Positions 9,065-17,271 are shown, counted from the first letter of the stretch. The stretch: DNA of 64,000 nt from Shinella zoogloeoides (GCF_020883495.1 NZ_CP086610.1:1469501-1533500); one strand, 5' to 3'. Translations and numbers: made by a program. Notes: generated from the sequence alone by a model not told the origin.

Positions 9065-10873
9065 ATGAGCATGTTGGAAAACGCAGATCCCGTCAGCCGG
9101 GCCTTTCTCGGCGTCGAGCGCTCGGCGACCGGGCAGCGCTGGGTGGCGCGGCTCGACCAGGCGGGGGAGAACCGCGCGCTGGCGATGAGCCAGACCCACG
9201 GCCTGCCGGACCTCATCTCGCGCGTGCTTTCGGGCCGCGGCGTCGCCTTCGAGAACGCGCTGGAATTCCTCGATCCAACGCTGCGCCGGTTGATGCCGGA
9301 ACCCTACAGCCTGATGGATTGCGAAGCGGCGACGGAACGGCTGGCATGCGCCATCGAGCGGCGCGAGCGGGTGGCGATCTTCGGCGATTACGATGTCGAC
9401 GGGGCGTCATCCTCGGCCTTGCTCTATCGTTTCCTCACGCATTTCGACGTGCCGGCGGAAATCTATATTCCCGATCGTATTTTCGAGGGCTACGGCCCGA
9501 ACCCCAATGCCATCGGCCAGCTCATCGACCGGGGCGCGCAACTGATCGTGACGGTCGACTGCGGCTCGACGAGCCACGAATCGCTTGCCGTGGCCAGGGA
9601 GCGGGGCATCGATGCCGTCGTCATCGATCATCATCAGGTGGGCGAAGAGTTGCCGCCGGCCGCAGCGCTCGTCAACCCGAATCGCGAGGACGATCTTTCG
9701 GGGCAGGGGCACCTGTCCGCCGCCGGCGTCGTCTTCCTCGTGCTGGTGGCGTTGCAGCGGCTTCTGCGCCAGCGCGGCGACAAGCGGGCCGAAAGCTTCG
9801 ATCTCCTCTCCATGCTCGATCTGGTGGCGCTGTCCACGGTCTGTGACGTCGTTCCGCTGAAGGGGCTGAACCGGGCCTATGTGGTCAAGGGCCTCGTCGC
9901 CGCGCGCCATCTCGGCAATGCGGGCCTGACGGCGCTGTTGAAGCAGGCGGGCATCGGCGGGCCGGTGACGCCCTATCATCTCGGCTTCCTTGTCGGCCCG
10001 CGCATCAATGCCGGCGGGCGTATCGGCGATGCCGCCCTCGGCAGCCGCCTGCTGACCATCGACGAAGCGGGTGAAGCCGAACGCATCGCGAAACAGCTCG
10101 ACGAGCTGAACCGCGAGCGGCAGGCCATGGAAGCCGCCATGCTGGCGGAGGCCGAGGCGGAAGCGCAGGCGGAATATGGCACAGGCGAAAACGCCTCGGT
10201 GATCCTGACGGCCCGCGAGGGCTGGCATCCGGGCGTCGTCGGCCTGCTCGCCTCGCGGCTGAAGGACCGTTTCCGCCGCCCGGCCTTCGCCATCGCCTTC
10301 GACCCTTCCGGCAAGGGCACCGGCTCCGGCCGCTCGATCAGCGGCTTCGATCTCGGGCGCATGGTCCGCGCGGCTGTAGATGAGGGGATTCTCGTCAAGG
10401 GCGGCGGCCATGCCATGGCGGCGGGCTTGACGGTGGAGCGGGAAAAACTCGGCCGTCTGCGCAGCTTCTTCGAGGAGCGCGCGCAGCGCACCGTTCCGGA
10501 CCTGGTGGCGATGGAAACCCTGAAGATCGACGGCGCGCTCAGCGCCTCGGGTGCGACGCTGGCGCTTGCCGGCCAGCTCGAACAGGCCGGTCCCTATGGC
10601 TCGGGCCATCCGCAGCCGATCTTCGCGCTGCCGGCGCACCGCGTCCGCGATGTGCGGCCTGTCGGCGTCAACCATCTGCGTGTCGGCCTCGAGGGTCCGG
10701 ACGGCGGACGGCTCGATGCCATGGCCTTCCGCGCGGCGGAGGCTGATCTCGGGCTTTTCCTAATGAAGGAGCGTGGGCAGGCGGTGCATCTCGCCGGTAC
10801 GCTCTCTGCCGATAGCTGGCAGGGAAACCAGCGTATCCAGTTCCGCATCATCGATGCGGCGAAAGCGTTCTGA
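9065..10873 (+). CDS. recJ: Single-stranded-DNA-specific exonuclease RecJ
   Basis: 602 aa. It is the 5'-3' ssDNA exonuclease of recombination and mismatch repair. The DHH-family motifs are FGDYDVDGASSSAL (motif I), TVDCGSTSH (motif II), VIDHHQVGEELP (motif III, DHH) and SMLDLVALSTVCDVVPL (motif IV). The DHHA1 part contains GKGTGSGRSISGFD and GGGHAMAAG, and a C-terminal OB-like region ends the protein. The ATG at 9065 is chosen because AGGA lies 8 nt upstream; the frame is open further left but overlaps the hom terminator. Confidence 0.96.
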   Translation: MSMLENADPVSRAFLGVERSATGQRWVARLDQAGENRALAMSQTHGLPDLISRVLSGRGVAFENALEFLDPTLRRLMPEPYSLMDCEAATERLACAIERRERVAIFGDYDVDGASSSALLYRFLTHFDVPAEIYIPDRIFEGYGPNPNAIGQLIDRGAQLIVTVDCGSTSHESLAVARERGIDAVVIDHHQVGEELPPAAALVNPNREDDLSGQGHLSAAGVVFLVLVALQRLLRQRGDKRAESFDLLSMLDLVALSTVCDVVPLKGLNRAYVVKGLVAARHLGNAGLTALLKQAGIGGPVTPYHLGFLVGPRINAGGRIGDAALGSRLLTIDEAGEAERIAKQLDELNRERQAMEAAMLAEAEAEAQAEYGTGENASVILTAREGWHPGVVGLLASRLKDRFRRPAFAIAFDPSGKGTGSGRSISGFDLGRMVRAAVDEGILVKGGGHAMAAGLTVEREKLGRLRSFFEERAQRTVPDLVAMETLKIDGALSASGATLALAGQLEQAGPYGSGHPQPIFALPAHRVRDVRPVGVNHLRVGLEGPDGGRLDAMAFRAAEADLGLFLMKERGQAVHLAGTLSADSWQGNQRIQFRIIDAAKAF

Positions 10874-10908
10874 AACGCTCTGGACTGACGAAATTCAGGG
10901 AGGGAAGG

Positions 10909-10983
10909 TGGCACGCCCTAGGGGAGTCGAACCCCTCTTTCCAGAATGAAAATCTGGCGTCCTAACCGATAGACGAAGGGCGC
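10909..10983 (-). tRNA. tRNA-Glu (anticodon UUC), copy 1
   Basis: 75 nt on the minus strand with encoded CCA. The anticodon arm is CCAGA-TTTTCAT-TCTGG, which places TTC in the anticodon. The T-arm GAGGGGTTCGACTCCCC is perfect. The acceptor stem is GCGCCCT / AGGGCGT, with a G-U closing pair. It is identical to the two further copies. Confidence 0.97.
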
Positions 10984-11125
10984 GTGCGATGGGCGTTTTC
11001 TAGTCGCGGGCGCGGATTCGCGCAAGCCCTTAAATGCAGGAATTTTCAGTTTTTTTCGCCGGTATGAGCGCACGGTTCCGCAAGTTGCGCGGGGCGCTGT
11101 TCAGGACTTTGCGAAGGGGAGAAGG

Positions 11126-11200
11126 TGGCACGCCCTAGGGGAGTCGAACCCCTCTTTCCAGAATGAAAATCTGGCGTCCTAACCGATAGACGAAGGGCGC
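11126..11200 (-). tRNA. tRNA-Glu (anticodon UUC), copy 2
   Basis: Identical in all 75 positions to the copy at 10909-10983. The 5' flank is also similar (RC of GTGCGGTGGGCGTCTTCTAGTC), suggesting tandem duplication of gene plus promoter. Confidence 0.97.
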
Positions 11201-11331
11201 GTGCGGTGGGCGTCTTCTAGTCGGGACGCGGCGGATGCGCAAGACGGAAAATCACGTTCGGCGCAACTTTTTCAACAGCGCGAACGAAGGGTTCAGACAG
11301 GGAAAACAGGTCGTTTCAGGGGAGGGAACCG

Positions 11332-11406
11332 TGGCACGCCCTAGGGGAGTCGAACCCCTCTTTCCAGAATGAAAATCTGGCGTCCTAACCGATAGACGAA
11401 GGGCGC
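11332..11406 (-). tRNA. tRNA-Glu (anticodon UUC), copy 3
   Basis: Third identical copy. The spacing from copy 2 start to copy 3 start is 206 bp and from copy 1 to copy 2 is 217 bp. The upstream flank keeps the GTGCGGTGGGCGTCTT similarity for about 15 bases and then diverges. Confidence 0.97.
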
Positions 11407-11470
11407 GTGCGGTGGGCGTCTTATAGAAGGGCGCTTTTTATTGCGCAAGCGGGAAAAAGCCGTTGCGGGA

Positions 11471-11501
11471 AAAAAATGAAAAGCCGCCCGAAGGCGGCTT
11501 T
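11471..11501 (-). terminator. Terminator for the M15-type lipoprotein gene
   Basis: An 8-bp stem AAGCCGCC / GGCGGCTT with a 4-nt loop. Read on the minus strand it is followed by CATTTTTTT, 45 bases after the stop codon at 11546. Confidence 0.75.
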
Positions 11502-11545
11502 GGATGCTCGAAAAGCCATCGAACCCAATGGCTTGGCGTCTGCCG

Positions 11546-12787
11546 TCATTTGCGCCGGCGGCAGCGCCAGTTCCAGTCGCGCTCCGGGCCGACGTCGATA
11601 TGCACGGATTCGGTATGGCAATAGGTGCCGACGCCGCCGCGACCGGGCATGCTGCGCAGATATTCCGCTAGCTCCCATTTGGTGACGCCCGCAATCTGGA
11701 TATCGGCGGCCTCGCAACGCGTGTGTAGCGATTGCTTGGCGCGATTGACCTTGATGTCGCGCAGGCCCGAGGTGACGATGATCGGCTTGTCGTAGTGCTT
11801 CTCGATCGTCTTGAGCACCTGCAGCAGTTCCGGCTTGAAACAGCCGGTTTTCACCTTCTCGGTCTGTAGCCAGAGGCCGTTCGGCGCAAGGCGGGCAAGG
11901 CCGGCGAGCGAGGCGACTTCCTTGAACTGCGGTGCGCCGTCCTCGACTTCCTCGGACTCGGAATGGTCGTTCGTGTCGGTGGAGAAGAGAGCGTTTGCGC
12001 CTTTCACGCCGGGCAGCGTGCCGAGCGAGGCCGTCTGCACGGCGCCAGCGCTGTCACGGTTAAGCGTGCGGCGCGCCGCCGTACCCGAGAATCGCTGGCC
12101 GTCGAACTGCTCCGCCTGTCCGCTCTGGTCGGCGAAGAGGGAATCCTTCGGCAGCGCGTCGGCCGTCGCAGGCGTGGCGAGCGCCCGGTCGGCGGCGTTG
12201 CCTGCCGCCGGCTCTTCCACGAGCGCCGTGCGGGCCGTCTTGGGAATCGGAATATTCGCCGGTAGCACGACGGCCTGGCCATCCTCGAAGGTCGCGACCT
12301 GCTGGCCCGTTGCGCCGACCGGCGGCATGTCCTCGACGGGCAGGCGGCCGGTCTGGTCCGCGCCCTGCGCCGCGCCGGCATAGAGGCTGTTGACGGCGGC
12401 GTTCGTGCCGGTTGTCTGTCCCGCATAGGCCGAGCCTGCCGGGGTGACCTGTCCGCCGTTGGAATAGATGCTTGCCTGACCGGCATTGAGCGTTGCCGGC
12501 TGCATGACCGCGCCGGCCATGTCGCGTGCGGCTTCGCCGCCCGCCTGCTGCTGGCTGGCCGTTGCATTTGCGGCAACATCGGAAGCCTGCGCCGATGCGC
12601 CGGCAACGACAGGTGTCGTGGTTTCCGCCGCGCCGCCTTCGGCCACGGTTTCCTGTTCCTGCGCGGGCGTCATGTCCGCGCGCATATCGCTGGAGACTGC
12701 GGAAACGCAGCCCGAGAGTGTGGCGACCGAAACGGCCAGCAGCAATCCATACCGCAGCGTTTTCAAGGCCGGCCGCTTTCCTTGCAT
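11546..12787 (-). CDS. Lipoprotein with C-terminal peptidase M15 / YcbK-like domain
   Basis: 413 aa from ATG 12787. The N-terminus (LKTLRYGLLLAVSVATLSGC) ends in the lipobox LSGC, so the protein should be lipid-anchored in the periplasm. Residues about 30-290 are low-complexity, rich in Ala, Gln, Thr and Gly, without a recognised fold. The last about 110 residues form an M15_3-type domain: VTSGLRD, then QSLHTRCEAADIQI with the Zn-ligand-type His and Asp, and HIDVGPERDW with the last His. Homologues of this domain are D,D-carboxypeptidases or cell-wall binding proteins. The Gly of the usual SxHxxGxAxD is Cys-Glu here, so activity is uncertain. An alternative TTG start at 12859 would add 24 residues; the RBS-like GCAGGAC is very close to the ATG. 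Confidence 0.72.
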   Translation of the reverse strand: MQGKRPALKTLRYGLLLAVSVATLSGCVSAVSSDMRADMTPAQEQETVAEGGAAETTTPVVAGASAQASDVAANATASQQQAGGEAARDMAGAVMQPATLNAGQASIYSNGGQVTPAGSAYAGQTTGTNAAVNSLYAGAAQGADQTGRLPVEDMPPVGATGQQVATFEDGQAVVLPANIPIPKTARTALVEEPAAGNAADRALATPATADALPKDSLFADQSGQAEQFDGQRFSGTAARRTLNRDSAGAVQTASLGTLPGVKGANALFSTDTNDHSESEEVEDGAPQFKEVASLAGLARLAPNGLWLQTEKVKTGCFKPELLQVLKTIEKHYDKPIIVTSGLRDIKVNRAKQSLHTRCEAADIQIAGVTKWELAEYLRSMPGRGGVGTYCHTESVHIDVGPERDWNWRCRRRK

Positions 12788-13124
12788 GTCCTGCAAAGGC
12801 TTTTCCCCGCTTTCGACGTTCGTGCCCCCGGTCTTGCCGCCGTCGGGCCATTTCTTCAAACAGTCGCAACCGCAATCGAGAAAGCCGGATGGGGCCGGGC
12901 TGCGGTTGCCGCGATGTTACCGTTTCGGCCAAGGGTGTAAAGGCCGAAGCGCTGGAGCCGTGAAACGCAGAACGGGAAGCAATCCGGCCCGGAACGGCCA
13001 AACGCCCCCTCACGCTGGCGAACGACCGGAATCGCAAGAATCTCCCGGCCAAATACGGCGAAACGATGGTTCGTGAAGGAAAGCATAGGACGCAGGCTTT
13101 ACCTGGAGCTTGCGTCCCGGCCGT
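12788..13124. other. 337-bp interval without a clear gene
   Basis: It lies between the start of the M15 lipoprotein gene and the gloA stop. The minus-strand frame of the lipoprotein stays open to 12859, so the left 72 bp could belong to it. It should hold the lipoprotein promoter. I saw no tRNA, repeat or hairpin with a T-run, and the open frames here do not resemble proteins. Confidence 0.6.
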
Positions 13125-13565
13125 TTACCAGGCGCCCGTATTGCCCATCGAGGCCCACGGCTCGGCCGGCGCGAGGCGCTCGCCTTTCTGCAGAATCTCG
13201 ATGGAAATGCCGTCCGGCGAGCGAACGAAGGCCATGTGGCCGTCGCGCGGCGGGCGGTTGATGGTGACGCCGCCATCCATCAGCCTGCGGCAGAACGCAT
13301 ATATATCGTCGACCTCATAGGCGAGGTGGCCAAAATTGCGTCCGCCGGTATAATCCTCGCTGTCCCAGTTATAGGTGAGCTCCAGGCAGGGGGCCGCCTT
13401 CTCGCGCGCCGAAGCGACGTCCTCCGGCGCGGCGAGGAAGATCAGCGTGAAACGGCCGTTCTCGTTCTCGTGGCGGCGCACTTCCTGAAGGCCCAAAAGC
13501 GTGCAGTAGAAATGAAGGGACCGATCGACGTCTTTGACGCGGACCATCGTATGAAGATAACGCAT
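13125..13565 (-). CDS. gloA: Glyoxalase I (lactoylglutathione lyase)
   Basis: 146 aa, a single VOC-fold subunit that converts the methylglyoxal-glutathione hemithioacetal to S-lactoylglutathione. It starts [20 protein letters not shown], where the His is a metal ligand. Other expected ligands are Glu in [10 protein letters not shown], His in [12 protein letters not shown] and Glu in [10 protein letters not shown]. The ATG at 13565 has AGAGGA 7 nt upstream. The long upstream extension of the frame is not part of the family. It stands alone with about 190 bp between it and the divergent cold-shock gene. Confidence 0.93.
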   Translation of the reverse strand: MRYLHTMVRVKDVDRSLHFYCTLLGLQEVRRHENENGRFTLIFLAAPEDVASAREKAAPCLELTYNWDSEDYTGGRNFGHLAYEVDDIYAFCRRLMDGGVTINRPPRDGHMAFVRSPDGISIEILQKGERLAPAEPWASMGNTGAW

Positions 13566-13790
13566 TGGAAAATCCTCTGAAAGGGAATCGCCCGGAAGGT
13601 TAGGGTTTGTCAGCTTCAGGCAAGCCTTGCGGCCTACCACTGCGATCGGCAAAACTTTCAAAGGGGCTTGCGCATTCGCATCGGGACAATGTTATTCTGA
13701 TTATCAAGAATCAGTTAACCGTACTCATGTGACGCGTAAACGAGGGGCTGGCAGGTCATGGTGGACAGGGTGTCTTTAAAGGAAATCACG

Positions 13791-14336
13791 ATGCGTGATG
13801 ACCAGGGCAACGACGCTGTCGATCTGATCGAGATCACCGGCGCCATCAAGTGGTTCGACGTCGCCAAGGGCTTCGGTTTCATCGTGCCGGACAACGGCAT
13901 GCAGGACGTTCTCCTGCATGTGACGTGCCTGCGCCGCGACGGTTACCAGACGGTTCTGGAAGGCACGCGCGTCGTCGCCCTCATCCAGAAGCGCGACCGC
14001 GGTTATCAGGCGTTCCGCATCCTTTCCATGGACCAGACCACGGCCGTGCATCCCTCGCAGCTTCCGCCGGTCAAGACGCATGTGCAGGTCACGCCGTCGA
14101 GCGGGCTGGAGCGCGTTCTCGTCAAGTGGTTCAACCGCACCAAGGGCTTCGGCTTCCTGACGCGCGGCGAGGGTACGGAAGATATCTTCATCCACATGGA
14201 GACGCTGCGTCGCTTCGGTCTTACCGAACTGCGCCCCGGCCAGGTCGTGCTGGTGCGTTTCGGCGATGGCGAAAAGGGCCTGATGGCGGCGGAAATCCAC
14301 CCGGACATGCCGGTTGCCGGAAACAGGGCGCACTGA
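13791..14336 (+). CDS. Double cold-shock-domain protein
   Basis: 181 aa with two OB-fold cold-shock domains in tandem. The first contains KWFDVAKGFGFIVPDN and VLLHVTCL, the second KWFNRTKGFGFLTR and DIFIHMETL; both keep RNP1 (K-G-F-G-F) and RNP2 residues. Two-CSD proteins of this size are usual in Rhizobiales and are thought to act as RNA chaperones. The ATG at 13791 has AAAGGA about 8 nt upstream. An in-frame ATG at 13758 is possible but has only a weak site. The stop shares a base with the start of the DUF192 gene, so the two are coupled. Confidence 0.9.
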   Translation: MRDDQGNDAVDLIEITGAIKWFDVAKGFGFIVPDNGMQDVLLHVTCLRRDGYQTVLEGTRVVALIQKRDRGYQAFRILSMDQTTAVHPSQLPPVKTHVQVTPSSGLERVLVKWFNRTKGFGFLTRGEGTEDIFIHMETLRRFGLTELRPGQVVLVRFGDGEKGLMAAEIHPDMPVAGNRAH

Positions 14337-14836
14337 TGGCGGCGGGTTTTGCACGCCCCCTCGGCTTCGCCCGCCTGGCAAGCGCCGTCCTGGCGCTTTT
14401 TCTTTGCCTTTCCTTCAGCGCTGCGGCCGGCGAGAAATTCGACAGCCAGCCGCTGACCATCGTCACGAAGGACGGCAAGAGCCACACCTTCACGGTGGAA
14501 CTCGCCGTAACGCCGCGCCAGCGCGAGCAGGGATTGATGAACCGCCGCGAAATGGCCGCCGACCACGGCATGCTCTTCGCCTTCGGCGAGACGCGGCAGG
14601 TCTATATGTGGATGAAGAATACCTACATCCCGCTCGACATGCTCTTCATTGGCCGGGACGGCAAGATCCGCACCATCAAGCAGAATGCCGAGCCGCTTTC
14701 CGAGGCGATCATCGATTCGGGCGGCCCGATCGATTACGTGCTGGAACTGAACGGCGGCACCGCAAAACGCCTCGGCATCCGCACTGGTAACCGTGTGCGG
14801 AACGAGTTGATGGATTCGCTGCGCAGGGCGCAGTAG
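14336..14836 (+). CDS. Secreted DUF192 family protein
   Basis: 166 aa. A signal peptide (FARLASAVLALFLCLSFSAAAG) is followed by a complete DUF192 domain. Recognisable parts are VTPRQREQGLMNRREMA, HGMLFAFGE, YMWMKNTYIPLDMLFI and the C-terminal LELNGGTAKRLGIRTGNRV. The function of DUF192 is not established. The ATG overlaps the stop of the cold-shock gene by one base (TGATG), an arrangement often seen in rhizobia. Confidence 0.9.
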   Translation: MAAGFARPLGFARLASAVLALFLCLSFSAAAGEKFDSQPLTIVTKDGKSHTFTVELAVTPRQREQGLMNRREMAADHGMLFAFGETRQVYMWMKNTYIPLDMLFIGRDGKIRTIKQNAEPLSEAIIDSGGPIDYVLELNGGTAKRLGIRTGNRVRNELMDSLRRAQ

Positions 14837-14928
14837 CAGGATCAGCCTCCAGTCCTCGGAAGGGCTGAAGGCTAACTGCCGAGGCGGATCAAGGCCGGGC
14901 CTGAGTCACAGCCGTATTGCAGAAAAGC

Positions 14929-15255
14929 TCAGTTCTTGATGTACGCGCAGACGGCCCTGAAGCCCGCCGCGAGCAATCGCGCCTGCGCTGCGCCATTGTG
15001 GCACTGTGTCATGGATGTGAGACGGAACGCGCGTTGGCACTTTCCTTCCTCTGCTGCCTGTACAGCGTGTTCCATGACGCAGGCTCGGTTGCCCTGACCG
15101 AGGCACGCATCTACGCCGAGTTGCGCATATGCGGCGTTGCAGTCGGCAGGGCCGGTGTCCTGCATGGACCAGGTTACGTCGTTCTGCCATGAGTCTTCGG
15201 CGAGTGCCGTTCCGCTGAATGCTGAGAACAGGCACAGCAATAACAACTTTCTCAT
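14929..15255 (-). CDS. Small secreted protein with six cysteines, unknown function
   Basis: 108 aa. The signal peptide MRKLLLLCLFSAFSGTALA is followed by mature EDSWQNDVTW. The mature part has six Cys (ADCN, DACLG, RACV, GKCQ, TQCHN, AVCAY) spread over about 80 residues, which suggests three disulfides in the periplasm. GGGGGAA precedes the ATG at 15255. I do not recognise a family. A second small secreted protein lies directly upstream on the same strand, so the two may be one unit. Confidence 0.65.
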   Translation of the reverse strand: MRKLLLLCLFSAFSGTALAEDSWQNDVTWSMQDTGPADCNAAYAQLGVDACLGQGNRACVMEHAVQAAEEGKCQRAFRLTSMTQCHNGAAQARLLAAGFRAVCAYIKN

Positions 15256-15280
15256 CGTGATTCCCCCGGTTGAATTGGTG

Positions 15281-15580
15281 TTATGGCGTGATGCAGTCTC
15301 CGTTCTTCAACCAGTCTTTTCTGGTGACGGGTGAGTTCGTGGTGACGTTTCTGTAGTTGACCGAAGCGTTGTCGCCGTTCAGGCAGACGGGGATGCCCGT
15401 CCTCTTGCTGCCGCCGATCACGTCGAAAGTTCCGACAGTCTTGTTGCAAACGTTGTCGTATATCTCGATCGAACGGACGTCGCCGGTAAATATATAGCTC
15501 CCGTCAATACAGATGGACGCTGCATATGAAGGGGCGGAGATAGAGAAAAACGCAAAGAAAACTGCTGCCCGTCGAGCCAT
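15281..15580 (-). CDS. Small secreted protein with four cysteines, unknown function
   Basis: 99 aa. The signal peptide MARRAAVFFAFFSISAPSYA precedes mature ASICIDGSYIF. It has four Cys (SIC, NVC, PVC, GDC). GGGAGG lies about 6 nt before the ATG at 15580, a strong site that decides the start against the longer open frame. The stop is 25 bp before the start of the six-Cys protein, so co-transcription is likely. Codon use is a little less GC-rich than in neighbouring housekeeping genes. No family recognised. Confidence 0.62.
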   Translation of the reverse strand: MARRAAVFFAFFSISAPSYAASICIDGSYIFTGDVRSIEIYDNVCNKTVGTFDVIGGSKRTGIPVCLNGDNASVNYRNVTTNSPVTRKDWLKNGDCITP

Positions 15581-15814
15581 TCTTACCTCCCTGCGGTGAC
15601 TTCCGAATGCAGGAGTAATGAAAACACCAGGGCGGCAAATATGCAAGCATAAAGTGTTAAAAATTAATTATGCAACCTAATCCGTACGATGCTCGACAAC
15701 GCCCAACCACTGTCCTTTGGGGAGAGCGCCAAGACCTCGATGTGATCGCAGGGGATTCCGTTGCTGGCCTCCGGTGATCCGGAGTGACGCCAGAAAAACA
15801 CTCAGTTAATTGAG

Positions 15815-15891
15815 TGGCGACCCCTGCAGGACTCGAACCTGCGACCTACTGCTTAGAAGGCAGTTGCTCTATCCAGTTGAGCTAAGGGGCC
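15815..15891 (-). tRNA. tRNA-Arg (anticodon UCU)
   Basis: 77 nt with encoded CCA. The anticodon arm is ACTGC-CTTCTAA-GCAGT, placing TCT in the anticodon. The acceptor stem is GGCCCCT / AGGGGTC with discriminator G, and the T-arm is CAGGTTCGAGTCCTG. Confidence 0.96.
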
Positions 15892-15899
15892 GAAGGACC

Positions 15900-16205
15900 T
15901 CAGTGGGTCCAGGGCTGCATGCGGTTGAAGCGGAAGTTGTCCGGATAGGCGACGCGCTTGCGGGTCGATTCCTTCGGTTCGATCAGGCGATATTCGATGC
16001 CGTTGCGCTGCGCATAGGCGATCGCTTCCTCGCTCGTCTCGAAGGTCAGCTTGACCTGCTGGTACATGTCGCCCGAGCTTGTATAGCCCATGATCGGGTC
16101 GATCGTCCGCGGCTTTTCGGCGTCGAACTCCAGCACCCAGAGGTGCGTCTTGGCCTTGCCGGACTGCATGGCGGTCTTGGCGGGACGATAGATCTTCGCG
16201 GTCAT
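15900..16205 (-). CDS. ETC complex I subunit conserved region protein (NDUFS4-like)
   Basis: 101 aa. It matches the NDUFS4/18-kDa accessory subunit of NADH:ubiquinone oxidoreductase found in alphaproteobacteria. Seen in the sequence are MTAKIYRPAKTAMQSG at the start, WVLEFDAEKPRTIDPIMGYTSS, then FETSEEAIAYAQRNGIEYRL. It ends with PDNFRFNRMQPWTH, the typical C-terminus. The ATG at 16205 is chosen on family similarity; the open frame upstream is unrelated. It lies between tRNA-Arg and the left edge of the tRNA-Pro island and is probably backbone. Confidence 0.93.
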   Translation of the reverse strand: MTAKIYRPAKTAMQSGKAKTHLWVLEFDAEKPRTIDPIMGYTSSGDMYQQVKLTFETSEEAIAYAQRNGIEYRLIEPKESTRKRVAYPDNFRFNRMQPWTH

Positions 16206-16334
16206 CGAGGCGGCTCCAGAATTCTCGCATACAGGCACGCCGTTCCGCCGGCGCGCGTTCGAGAATGCATAACCCAGATTCCGTAAAGGGGGAATGACTG
16301 GAAGGAACATTCGGCATCGAGACGCCCGCCGGAC

Positions 16335-16358
16335 GTGGTCGGAGTGGAGAGATTCGAA
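16335..16358. repeat. attL-like direct repeat: 3' end of tRNA-Pro left behind by an insertion
   Basis: 24 bp that begin GTGGTCGGAG and end GATTCGAA, identical to 27098-27121, which is the 3' third (T-loop to CCA) of the intact tRNA-Pro gene. Identity stops abruptly on both sides. This is the standard footprint of an element integrated at a tRNA 3' end, with the intact gene rebuilt at the other edge. Confidence 0.88.
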
Positions 16359-16368
16359 ATCGTATATG

Positions 16369-16385
16369 TCATTGAATTTCAATGA
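16369..16385. repeat. Perfect short palindrome next to the left att repeat
   Basis: 8-bp arms TCATTGAA / TTCAATGA around a single T, 11 bases inside the island. It could be a recombinase or excisionase site; function is inferred only from position. Confidence 0.35.
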
Positions 16386-16397
16386 CAATTTCCACTC

Positions 16398-16433
16398 TTT
16401 GTAACGTTGGAACGGCTTGCTTTTTGTTACAAA
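16398..16433. repeat. TTTGTAAC inverted pair, candidate integrase arm sites (left end)
   Basis: TTTGTAAC at 16398-16405 and its complement GTTACAAA at 16426-16433. The same octamer occurs twice in direct orientation at the right end of the island (27019, 27031). Confidence 0.5.
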
Positions 16434-16495
16434 TTTCATCCGCATCTATAGCGGTGCCGTCTTGGTGAGGCAAGCGCTACCGATCTAATCCGATT

Positions 16496-16765
16496 CTATT
16501 TTTGGTCGATTGATTGCGCAGACCCCGGGCATTGGAAACGTTGCTTGATGACCACATAGCAGAAAGCACCCAAACCGCCGTAAAGCCCGGCAATCACACG
16601 CTCAGAAGATAAAAAGTCATATACGGCTCTTACTGTCGGAGCGGCCCAGGTTTCCGGGTAAATGCCAAGCTCTTTGAATAGGCCGGTGACAAACGGTGTA
16701 AGCGTGGCATCCAAAACAATTACACTAATTACTGCGGATAGCAGCCCAAGAAACGCGCTCTTCAT
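16496..16765 (-). CDS. Small membrane protein of unknown function (island)
   Basis: 89 aa. It starts MKSAFLGLLSAVISVIVLDATL, a probable membrane segment. A second hydrophobic stretch (VIAGLYGGLGAFCYVVI) lies near residue 65, and the tail is polar. GGAGA lies about 6 nt before the ATG. Size and two-helix layout resemble phage holin-type or small inner-membrane proteins, but no family is recognised. Confidence 0.55.
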   Translation of the reverse strand: MKSAFLGLLSAVISVIVLDATLTPFVTGLFKELGIYPETWAAPTVRAVYDFLSSERVIAGLYGGLGAFCYVVIKQRFQCPGSAQSIDQK

Positions 16766-16942
16766 AACGTCTCCAATCGGTCAAATAACTTCGGCATATC
16801 ATCTACAGCAGATGTCCAATGGAGGTGAATACCTTTAGCTGGCGACTGCATCAAAGTGCGCCATTGTGAACCACGGCCGGGCTAGTATCAAAGCGCCTCT
16901 TGCTCCACTTGTGTCATGTCCTTCTAAACCAATGAGGCAACC

Positions 16943-17119
16943 ATGACACTCCCGAATATCTGCTTCCACGAACGTAAAGACCATCATCCCGTCGCCGAGA
17001 CTATTGCAGACAGGGATGGCACCCGGCATCGCATCTATATAGAGCGCTGCGTGGATTGTTTCCGCACGCTGGAGCGGTCTTTCTTCGTCGTCCCTATCTG
17101 GGAAGGCACAAAGCACTAA
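16943..17119 (+). CDS. 58-residue Cys/His-containing small protein (island)
   Basis: ATG at 16943 with GAGG about 6 nt upstream; the ORF ends TAA at 17117-17119. The peptide begins MTLPNICFHERKDHHPVAE and contains RIYIERCVDCFRTLE, that is, Cys...His and a CxxC pair, and ends PIWEGTKH. A small zinc-ribbon-like fold is possible. Amino-acid composition is more protein-like than the overlapping minus-strand frame (16835-17128), which needs a GTG start with a poor site. Function unknown; typical of small phage genes. Confidence 0.5.
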   Translation: MTLPNICFHERKDHHPVAETIADRDGTRHRIYIERCVDCFRTLERSFFVVPIWEGTKH

Positions 17120-17228
17120 ACAAGACACGCCCGCCGGGGAAATTGTCAGGCGAGCTTAGCGCCCTATTGCAACGTGCGGTCGGCGCAACTAGGGTTCCCG
17201 CGTTAACAACTCGCATTTAAAGAATCTC

Positions 17229-17271
17229 ATGAGAAAAAAAATTATACTTCTCGTCGTCATTGGATTGATGC
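17229..17271 (+). pseudogene. 5' fragment of a secreted-protein gene split by IS66 (signal peptide start)
   Basis: ATG at 17229 gives MRKKIILLVVIGLM, the positive and hydrophobic part of a signal peptide, and then enters the IS66 left end. Joining 17271 to 20428 (removing the element and one copy of the 8-bp duplication) restores a 123-codon frame that continues LPNFSLIEKAKA-AELKK, a convincing cleavage site. See the 3' fragment at 20424-20756. Confidence 0.75.
17264..17271. repeat. 8-bp target-site duplication, left copy (ATTGATGC)
   Basis: ATTGATGC directly before the IS66 left end. The same 8 bases follow the right end at 20420-20427. Eight bp is the usual duplication of the IS66 family. 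Confidence 0.93.

Noticed and set aside
10900..11410. CRISPR-like array from three regular repeats
   Set aside because: The 75-nt repeats are tRNA-Glu genes with spacers over 130 bp.
16835..17128. 97-codon minus-strand ORF in the island
   Set aside because: It needs a GTG start with a poor RBS and overlaps the better-supported 58-residue plus-strand ORF; could still be wrong.
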